Part shown: positions 6,799 through 11,613 of the stretch, piece by piece | Position numbering within the stretch: the stretch's first letter is position 1 | Layout: each line of letters opens with the position of its first letter | NCBI GenBank assembly: GCA_037445085.1 | Contig: JBBILG010000061.1 | Coordinates: 1 to 11,613, forward strand | Source: JBBILG01 sp037445085 | GTDB taxonomy: Bacteria > Pseudomonadota > Gammaproteobacteria > Burkholderiales > Methylophilaceae | Length of the DNA stretch: 11,613 nucleotides | Direction: 5' to 3' | Translations under genes and position numbers: made by a program | Notes under the pieces: generated by a model | The model's input: the letters and a program-made list of their open reading frames with translations, nothing else | The model's database searches: none | Told to the model about the DNA's origin: nothing

Positions 6799-8130
6799 AT
6801 GGACGCGATCGAATCGCTCGTCGCCGCGCTGTCGGGCTGGGTGTGGGGGCCGCCCATGCTGTTGTTGCTGGTCGGCACCGGCCTGTACCTGACCATCCTG
6901 CTCAAGGGCTTGCAGTTCCGCGTGCTGCCGCACGCCTTCCGCCTCATCTTCCACAAGGATTACGGCCACGCCGGCGACATCAGCCATTTCGCCGCGCTGA
7001 TGACGGCGCTGGCCGCCACCGTGGGCATCGGCAACATCGTCGGCGTGGCCACCGCCATCACCCTGGGCGGCCCGGGCGCGGTATTCTGGATGTGGGTGAC
7101 CGGCCTGGTCGGCATGGCCACCAAGTATGCCGAGGCGGTGCTGGCCATCAAATACCGGGAAAAGGGTGAGTACGGCATGCGCGGCGGCCCCATGTATTAC
7201 CTGGCCAAGGGTGCCGGCCTGCCCTGGCTGGGCACGCTGTTCGCGATCTTCACGGCGTTCGCCGCCTTCGGCATCGGCAACATGACGCAGGCCAACGCCA
7301 CCGCCGCCATCCTGCAAAGCACCTTCGGCATCGACACCCTGGCGACCGGGCTGGTGCTGATGGTGATGACCGCACTGGTCATCATCGGCGGCATCCGCTC
7401 CATCGGCCGCTTCACCTCGCTGCTGGTGCCGTTCATGATCGTCGCCTACGTGGCCACCGCGCTCGTCGTACTGGTGCTCAACGCCAGCGAGATTCCCCAG
7501 GCGCTTGGCCTGATTTTCTACCACGCTTTCAACCCGATTGCGGCGGGTGGCGGTTTCGCCGGGGCCACCATCGCCGCCGCCATCCGCTACGGCGTTGCCC
7601 GCGGCGTATTCTCCAACGAGTCCGGGCTGGGCTCCTCCCCCATCGCCGCCGCCGCGGCACGCACCAGCGACCCGGTCAAGCAGGCGCTGGTGAGCATGAC
7701 GCAGACCTTCATCGACACGCTGGTGGTGTGCACCATGACCGCACTGGTCATCCTCACCGCAGCGCCCTGGATGCAGGGAGTGAGCGCCGGCGAACTGACC
7801 AGCGCCAGCATGGCGGAAACGCTCGGCCACCCCGGCACGCTGGTGGTCGCCCTGGCCACCGCGCTGTTCGCCTACTCCACCCTGATCGGCTGGAACTACT
7901 ACGGCGAAAAGGCCGTGGAATACCTGTTCGGGCCGCGTGCCATCCGCATCTACCGCATCTTCTTCATCGCCGCCGTGATCGTCGGCGCCACCACCAGCCT
8001 GGAATTCGTGTGGAACTTTTCCGACCTGATGAACGGCATGATGGCCATCCCCAACCTGATCGGCCTGCTGCTGCTAGCCCGGGTGGTCAAGGCAGAAACG
8101 GAGCGCTATTTCGGAGGTGACCGCGCATGA
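6799..8130 (+). CDS. Sodium:alanine/glycine symporter, AGCS family
   Basis: Inner-membrane carrier that takes up alanine and/or glycine with Na+ (AGCS family, which includes DagA, AlsT and AgcS). It has 443 residues, the usual length, with about ten or eleven hydrophobic segments. Diagnostic stretches are FAALMTALAATVGIGNIVGV (64-83), followed by ATAITLGGPGAVFWMW; then KYAEAVLAIKYRE (109-121), MRGGPMYYL (127-135), FGIGNMTQANA (157-167), FSNESGLGSSPIAAAAA, and a late segment FAYSTLIGWNYYGEKAVEYL. AAGGGG (6786-6791) is a good ribosome-binding site for ATG 6799. The stop overlaps the next gene's start (ATGA), so the two transporters are very likely made together. The family is clear; the preferred amino acid cannot be read from the sequence. 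Confidence 0.93.
   Translation: MDAIESLVAALSGWVWGPPMLLLLVGTGLYLTILLKGLQFRVLPHAFRLIFHKDYGHAGDISHFAALMTALAATVGIGNIVGVATAITLGGPGAVFWMWVTGLVGMATKYAEAVLAIKYREKGEYGMRGGPMYYLAKGAGLPWLGTLFAIFTAFAAFGIGNMTQANATAAILQSTFGIDTLATGLVLMVMTALVIIGGIRSIGRFTSLLVPFMIVAYVATALVVLVLNASEIPQALGLIFYHAFNPIAAGGGFAGATIAAAIRYGVARGVFSNESGLGSSPIAAAAARTSDPVKQALVSMTQTFIDTLVVCTMTALVILTAAPWMQGVSAGELTSASMAETLGHPGTLVVALATALFAYSTLIGWNYYGEKAVEYLFGPRAIRIYRIFFIAAVIVGATTSLEFVWNFSDLMNGMMAIPNLIGLLLLARVVKAETERYFGGDRA
8113..8129 (+). promoter_or_regulatory. Strong ribosome-binding site of the NSS gene inside the AGCS gene
   Basis: GGAGGTGA (8113-8120), nearly a perfect anti-16S match, lies within the last codons of the AGCS gene, six bases before ATG 8127. 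It fixes the start of the second transporter and suggests high translation independent of, or in addition to, coupling through the ATGA overlap. Confidence 0.85.
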
Positions 8131-9485
8131 CCCAGACCATGCGTCGCAGCCACTGGGCCAGCCGCTGGACTTTCGTCCTCGCCACGGCCGGCTCGGCCAT
8201 CGGGCTGGGCAACATCTGGAAGTTCCCCTACATGACCGGCGTCAACGGCGGCGGCGCCTTCGTGCTGGTGTTCCTCGCCTGCATCGCGCTGGTCGGCATC
8301 CCGCTCATGATGTGCGAGATCATGCTGGGCCGGCGCGCCCAGCGCAATCCGGTGAACGGTATGCGGACGCTGGCGGAAGAAGCTGGCGCCACGCCGCTGT
8401 GGCGACTGCTGGGCACCGTCGGGCTGATTGCCGGACTACTCATTCTCGGCTTCTACAGCGTGATCGCCGGCTGGGTGCTGGATTATGTCGGGCGCGCCGC
8501 CAGCGGCGCCTTCCACGGCATCGACGGGACCGCCGCGCAGGCGCAGTTCGACGCCTTCCTCGCGCAGCCACTATCGCTGCTGTTGTGGCACACCCTGTTC
8601 ATTGTCATGACCATGGGAGTCGTGGCGCGCGGCGTCAATGCCGGCCTGGAAAAGGCCAACCAGATCCTGATGCCGGCGCTGTTCGCCATCCTGCTGGTAC
8701 TGCTCGGTTACAGCATGGCGGTAGGGGATTTCGCCAGAGCCGTCGAATTCATGTTTTCCCCGGACTTCTCGCGCATTACCCCAGGCGCGGTGCTGTCGGC
8801 GCTGGGCCACGCCTTCTTTTCGCTGAGCCTGGGCATGGGCGCGGTCATGGTGTACGGCTCCTACCTGCAGCCGCACATTTCCATCGCCCGCACCACGCTC
8901 TACATCGCCATCGCCGATACCGCAGTCGGCCTGCTGGCGGGGCTGGCAATCTTCGCCCTGGTGTTCGCCAACGGCCTGCAAGCGGCCGCCGGCCCGGGCC
9001 TGATCTTCCAGACCCTGCCCATCGCCTTCGGCAGCATGCCGGGCGGCAGCCTCATGGGCATGCTGTTCTTCCTGCTGGTGGCCTTCGCCGCCTGGACGTC
9101 GGCCATCTCGCTGGTGGAGCCGGCCATCGCCTGGATCACCGAGAACACCCGCATCTCGCGGCGCCGCGCCGCCCTGCTGATCGGGGTCTTCGACTGGCTG
9201 CTGGGCGTGGCAGTGCTGCTGTCGTTCAGCACCTGGCAGGACGTGCGACTGATCTTCGGCCTGGGCATCTTCGATACCCTGGACAAGCTCACCACCAACA
9301 TCCTGCTGCCGCTGGGCGGCCTGCTGATGGCCTTCTTCGCCGGCTGGGTGATGCGCACCCAGCACGTGCGCGAGGAACTGGGGCTGACGCTGCGCGCTTA
9401 CGCCGTCTGGCGCTTCACCATCCGGTATCTCTCGCCACTGGCCATCGTGGCGGTCTTTCTCTATCTGCTGGGGATGATCCAATAA
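8127..9485 (+). CDS. Sodium-dependent transporter, NSS/SNF (LeuT-like) family
   Basis: Inner-membrane Na+-coupled amino-acid transporter with the LeuT fold. The 452 residues hold about 11 membrane segments, ending with TM11 (about 433-450), as in Tyt1-type bacterial NSS proteins rather than the 12 of LeuT. TM1 carries the broken-helix motif AGSAIGLGNIWKFPY (21-35). By alignment from memory to LeuT, Na2-site positions G22, I25, A321, T324 and S325 and Na1-site positions A24 and N29 are conserved or similar. S232 replaces LeuT T254, D264 replaces N286 and G268 replaces E290. K32 stands at the extracellular-gate Arg position and D386 is the likely partner of that gate. The substrate is unknown. 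It is the second gene of a transporter pair, with its stop 46 bases from the end of the convergent cytochrome gene. Confidence 0.92.
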   Translation: MTQTMRRSHWASRWTFVLATAGSAIGLGNIWKFPYMTGVNGGGAFVLVFLACIALVGIPLMMCEIMLGRRAQRNPVNGMRTLAEEAGATPLWRLLGTVGLIAGLLILGFYSVIAGWVLDYVGRAASGAFHGIDGTAAQAQFDAFLAQPLSLLLWHTLFIVMTMGVVARGVNAGLEKANQILMPALFAILLVLLGYSMAVGDFARAVEFMFSPDFSRITPGAVLSALGHAFFSLSLGMGAVMVYGSYLQPHISIARTTLYIAIADTAVGLLAGLAIFALVFANGLQAAAGPGLIFQTLPIAFGSMPGGSLMGMLFFLLVAFAAWTSAISLVEPAIAWITENTRISRRRAALLIGVFDWLLGVAVLLSFSTWQDVRLIFGLGIFDTLDKLTTNILLPLGGLLMAFFAGWVMRTQHVREELGLTLRAYAVWRFTIRYLSPLAIVAVFLYLLGMIQ

Positions 9486-9506
9486 AAAGGCCGGTCGCGA
9501 CCGGCC
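9484..9506 (-). terminator. Rho-independent terminator of the cytochrome c gene
   Basis: GGCCGGTCGCGACCGGCC (9489-9506) is a perfect 18-base palindrome that folds as a 7-bp GC stem with a CGCG loop. On the minus strand it is followed directly by TTTTTATT, a classic intrinsic terminator for the cytochrome gene ending at 9532. Read on the plus strand the A-tract comes first and no T-tract follows, so it should act in one direction only. It begins within the stop codon of the convergent NSS gene. Confidence 0.88.
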
Positions 9507-9531
9507 CATGACTGGCAATCCCGCGGATGAA

Positions 9532-9840
9532 TCACATTGCCAGGACCCACTTCACCAAGGTCTTGATGTCCTCATCCTTGACCTGCGGGCTGTTGGCCGG
9601 CATGGGGATGGGACCCCACACGCCGCTGCCACCCTTCTTGATTCTCTCGATCAGCTTGGCTTCGGCGTCTTTCTGGCCCTTGTACTTGGCTGCCACATCC
9701 TTGAAGGCCGGGCCCAGCACCTTCTTGTCCATGCTGTGGCAGGCCATGCAGCCGCTCTTCTGTGCCAGCGACTGATCCGCGGCAACCTGGCCGGCCAGCA
9801 GCAGGGAAGCCGCTGCGGCGGCCATCATCATCGATTTCAT
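9532..9840 (-). CDS. Periplasmic cytochrome c551/c552-type electron carrier
   Basis: Small monoheme class I cytochrome c that shuttles electrons in the periplasm, for example to a terminal oxidase or a nitrite reductase. The 102-residue precursor has a signal peptide (about 1-21; MKS, an Ala/Leu-rich core, then QVAA before DQSLAQ). The mature protein carries the heme-attachment motif CMACH, then KKVLGPAFKDVAAKYKGQ, IKKGGSGVWGPIPMPAN, whose Met is the expected sixth iron ligand, and a C-terminal helix EDIKTLVKWVLAM. These match the cytochrome c551/c552 (c8) group. ATG 9840 is chosen because of the signal peptide and GGAG in the AAGGAGTGAGC leader. A longer reading from TTG 9927 would run through the promoter. 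It appears monocistronic. Its redox partner cannot be inferred from the neighbours. Confidence 0.94.
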   Translation of the reverse strand: MKSMMMAAAAASLLLAGQVAADQSLAQKSGCMACHSMDKKVLGPAFKDVAAKYKGQKDAEAKLIERIKKGGSGVWGPIPMPANSPQVKDEDIKTLVKWVLAM

Positions 9841-9897
9841 GCTCACTCCTTCACTCTGGGTCTGTGACGAAATAGTTATCGTGCTACTGCACAGGCA

Positions 9898-9927
9898 ATC
9901 ATAATCGCCTTTCGGCCCGTCTGCCAA
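9898..9927 (-). promoter_or_regulatory. Sigma70-like promoter of the cytochrome c gene
   Basis: On the minus strand TTGGCA (9927-9922) and TATGAT (9903-9898) are separated by 18 bases; each hexamer matches the consensus at five of six positions. Transcription would begin near 9890, giving a leader of about 50 bases. No clear FNR/ANR dyad was seen near it. Confidence 0.6.
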
Positions 9928-10040
9928 GAGACGGCGGGCAAACCCGGGGCGACCGGTTACCGTGCGTGCTCAACGCCGGGATACCGTCGGGCGTTGACAC
10001 GCCGGGTCGCGCCTGCCACCCGGCTCCGCCAGGGAGCCCG
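9928..10040. other. GC-rich intergenic stretch with several small hairpins
   Basis: Between the mutarotase stop and the cytochrome promoter lie several short inverted repeats: CAACGCC/GGCGTTG (9971-9977 and 9990-9996), GGCGT-TGAC-ACGCC (9990-10003, mutually exclusive with the first), and GGCTCC-GCCAG-GGAGCC (10022-10038). On the minus strand the last one lies just after the mutarotase stop and could stabilise the 3' end or help termination, but none is followed by a T-tract. No gene is apparent here. Confidence 0.4.
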
Positions 10041-10970
10041 CTACAGGGCCTCGATGCTGTATTCGGCGCTGAGCACATGGGTATGGCCAGGGTTGATCAC
10101 CATCATGTTTTCCAGCGCATTCGCCGATTCGATGCATATCATGTGGCGCCATTCCTCCCCCTGCCCCATGTCGCCGGTGGCATGCGCCTTTTCCGCCCAT
10201 GGCGTCCAGATCACCGTGCTCCGGCTGCCGGATTTGGCGATGCGGAGGCGGCGGCCGAAGCCGGGGTCGTGCAGGACGCAATCGCCCGCATGGTCCAGAT
10301 AAACGCGGTCGAATTCTCCGGAAAAGCCAATCTCGGCCGCTTCCACCCTGCGCGCGTAGTTCAGTACCTTGTCGGAATAGACGCAGTCCTCCACACCCAT
10401 GATGCTGACGTTGTCGATGTCACTGATGTTGAAATAGGTGTGCAGGGCCTCGCCGATGACGAACGGATGGTGCGCCAGGTTGGTGGTGGCGAGATCCAGC
10501 CTGAGTCGTTTGCCCAGGGTGATGGTGACCACCAGGCGGAACGGATAGGAAAGCTGGCGCTGGGTCTCCGGCGTCACCTGCATCTGCAGCACCAGGCGCG
10601 TCGCGTCGCTGGCCATGTGCTCCGCAGCCAGCAGTTGCCACGGGATCACGCGCGCGAAGCCGTGCGTGCACAAGGTGCTGTCGGTCGGATGGGCACCGAA
10701 CCATGGCCAGCAGATCGGCACGCCGCCGCGAATGGAACGGCCCCGTACATAGCGCGCATGTTCAGACAGCCACAGCACCGGCTGCGCCTCCGTCCTGGGC
10801 TGCCAATGCATGACATGGGCGCCTTGCAGGGCCACCCTGGCGACTGCCAGGGGATTGTCGATCTCCAGGTACTGCAACCCTTGCGCGTCGCTGACAAGGC
10901 GGACATGGGGATGGTCGGCCAGCAGCGCAGCGGGGGCGAATGCCGGCAAGGTATCCGTAATGGCGTTCAT
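10041..10970 (-). CDS. D-hexose-6-phosphate mutarotase (YeaD-type)
   Basis: Cytoplasmic aldose-1-epimerase-like enzyme expected to interconvert the alpha and beta anomers of glucose-6-phosphate and related sugar phosphates. It has 309 residues (E. coli YeaD has 294) with the family pattern: ALQGAHVMHWQP (47-58), VLWLSE (65-70), IRGGVPICWPWFG (80-92), HGFAR (103-107), the putative catalytic His in GEALHTYFNI (173-182) and a conserved Glu in MICIESAN near the C-terminus. The start at ATG 10970 has GAGGA eight bases upstream. An in-frame GTG at 10988 would add six residues (MARKIR) and would start four bases after the ilvD stop; I prefer the ATG. It lies directly downstream of ilvD with a 22-base gap, so the two are probably co-transcribed. 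Confidence 0.9.
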   Translation of the reverse strand: MNAITDTLPAFAPAALLADHPHVRLVSDAQGLQYLEIDNPLAVARVALQGAHVMHWQPRTEAQPVLWLSEHARYVRGRSIRGGVPICWPWFGAHPTDSTLCTHGFARVIPWQLLAAEHMASDATRLVLQMQVTPETQRQLSYPFRLVVTITLGKRLRLDLATTNLAHHPFVIGEALHTYFNISDIDNVSIMGVEDCVYSDKVLNYARRVEAAEIGFSGEFDRVYLDHAGDCVLHDPGFGRRLRIAKSGSRSTVIWTPWAEKAHATGDMGQGEEWRHMICIESANALENMMVINPGHTHVLSAEYSIEAL

Positions 10971-10992
10971 CCTGATCTTCCTCGCCACGGCC

Positions 10993-11613
10993 TCAAGGGC
11001 GCCGTTCCACCTGCGTCACGTCGCGCACCGCCCCCCTGGCGGCGCTGGTGGCCATGGCGGCATAGGCGCGCAGGGCAGGGGAGAGGTAGCGCTCGCGCGC
11101 CGCCGGCTTCCAGGCGTCATGGCCGCGCGCTGCCATGGCGGCGCGGCGGCGCTCCAGCTCCTGCGCCGGCACCGCCAGGTGAATGCGGCGGTTGGGGATG
11201 TCGATCTCGATGAGGTCGCCTTCCTCGACCAGGCCGATGGTGCCGCCCTCGGCCGCTTCCGGCGAGGCATGGCCGATGCTCAAACCCGAGGTGCCGCCGG
11301 AGAAACGGCCGTCGGTGACGAGCGCGCACGCCTTGCCGAGGCCCTTGGATTTCAGGTACGAGGTCGGATACAGCATCTCCTGCATGCCCGGCCCGCCGCG
11401 CGGGCCCTCGTAGCGGATCACCACCACGTCGCCCGGGCGGATGCGGTCGCCGAGGATGGCCTCGACCGCGGCGTCCTGGCTCTCGAACACCCGCGCCGGC
11501 CCGCGGAACACGCGCAGCGTCGAGGTCGGCACGCTGGTCGTGTAGCGCAACTGCTCCGCCTCGAACATGCTCTCGTCGATGCCGGCGGTCTTGACGATGC
11601 AGCCGTCCTCGGC
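10993..11613 (-). CDS. ilvD: Dihydroxy-acid dehydratase (IlvD), 5' part beyond window
   Basis: Third enzyme of the common branch of valine, leucine and isoleucine synthesis: converts 2,3-dihydroxy-3-methyl(butanoate/pentanoate) to the 2-keto acid with an Fe-S cluster. Only the C-terminal 206 residues are in the window; the frame is open to the edge and the family has about 560-620. Diagnostic stretches are AEDGCIVKTAG, VVIRYEGPRGGPGMQEML followed by YPTSYLKSKGLGKACALVTD, GRFSGGTSGLSIGHASPEAA, with the Ser taken as the catalytic base in this family, IDIPNRRIHL and the tail TSAARGAVRDVTQV. These distinguish it from Edd. It carries an extra segment of about 15 residues between DESMF and RVFRGPARV that E. 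coli IlvD lacks. The mutarotase gene follows 22 bases after its stop. Confidence 0.95.
   Translation of the reverse strand, partial: AEDGCIVKTAGIDESMFEAEQLRYTTSVPTSTLRVFRGPARVFESQDAAVEAILGDRIRPGDVVVIRYEGPRGGPGMQEMLYPTSYLKSKGLGKACALVTDGRFSGGTSGLSIGHASPEAAEGGTIGLVEEGDLIEIDIPNRRIHLAVPAQELERRRAAMAARGHDAWKPAARERYLSPALRAYAAMATSAARGAVRDVTQVERRP

Noticed and set aside
8571..9518. A 315-codon minus-strand open frame opposite the NSS transporter
   Set aside because: It is rich in Gln, His and Gly, as expected opposite Leu/Ala-rich membrane segments, and its start lies before the cytochrome terminator with no ribosome-binding site.
9841..9927. N-terminal extension of the cytochrome to a TTG at 9927
   Set aside because: It would run through the -35/-10 elements and hide the signal peptide; ATG 9840 has a good ribosome-binding site.
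9966..11213. A 415-codon plus-strand open frame opposite the mutarotase and ilvD
   Set aside because: It covers two well-recognised minus-strand genes and the intergenic hairpins, and shows no protein family signal.
1..11613. The two edge genes joining into one gene if the window were circular
   Set aside because: The frames happen to match, but the Edd N-terminal and IlvD C-terminal parts are from different enzymes and would give a chimera. There is no terminal overlap in the sequence.
1..11613. tRNA, rRNA, CRISPR arrays, insertion sequences or phage genes
   Set aside because: No cloverleaf-like sequence, direct-repeat array, transposase motif or terminal inverted repeat was seen on reading either strand.

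Overview
The window is a GC-rich, densely packed bacterial chromosome segment made of ordinary housekeeping genes. No stretch longer than about 200 bases lacks a gene. The gene order dusB-fis-purH-purD-hemF, a short 79-residue Fis, an Entner-Doudoroff dehydratase and a periplasmic c551/c552-type cytochrome suggest a proteobacterium. The short Fis points to a betaproteobacterium, possibly a respiratory or denitrifying lineage. This placement is inferred from gene content and not from a marker-gene search.

Layout. (1) 1-1326, minus strand: the N-terminal 442 residues of 6-phosphogluconate dehydratase (edd), cut by the window edge. (2) 1327-1513: a divergent intergenic region with a plausible dusB promoter. 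(3) 1514-6756, plus strand: dusB, fis, purH, purD and hemF, probably read largely as one unit. dusB and fis overlap in an ATGA. A purine/pyrimidine-rich element with an inverted repeat lies between purH and purD. (4) 6799-9485, plus strand: two sodium-coupled amino-acid transporters of unrelated families, AGCS and NSS, translationally coupled by an ATGA overlap. (5) 9484-9927, minus strand: a small secreted cytochrome c gene with its own sigma70-like promoter and a strong intrinsic terminator, converging on the transporter pair. (6) 10041-11613, minus strand: ilvD (C-terminal part only, cut by the edge) followed closely by a YeaD-type hexose-6-phosphate mutarotase.

How the genes fit together. 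DusB (tRNA dihydrouridine) and Fis (nucleoid protein) form the classic growth-linked pair. PurH and PurD carry out the last two and the second steps of IMP synthesis, and HemF is the oxygen-dependent late heme step. The AGCS carrier probably imports alanine or glycine. Glycine is the PurD substrate, so a functional link is possible but unproven. Edd, YeaD and IlvD cover sugar-acid, sugar-phosphate and branched-chain amino-acid metabolism.

I did not find a convincing undescribed system. The points most worth a second look are a short insertion in IlvD, an Ala/Arg-rich insertion in HemF, altered sodium-site positions in the NSS transporter, the purH-purD spacer element, and the one-sided terminator in the convergent transporter/cytochrome junction.
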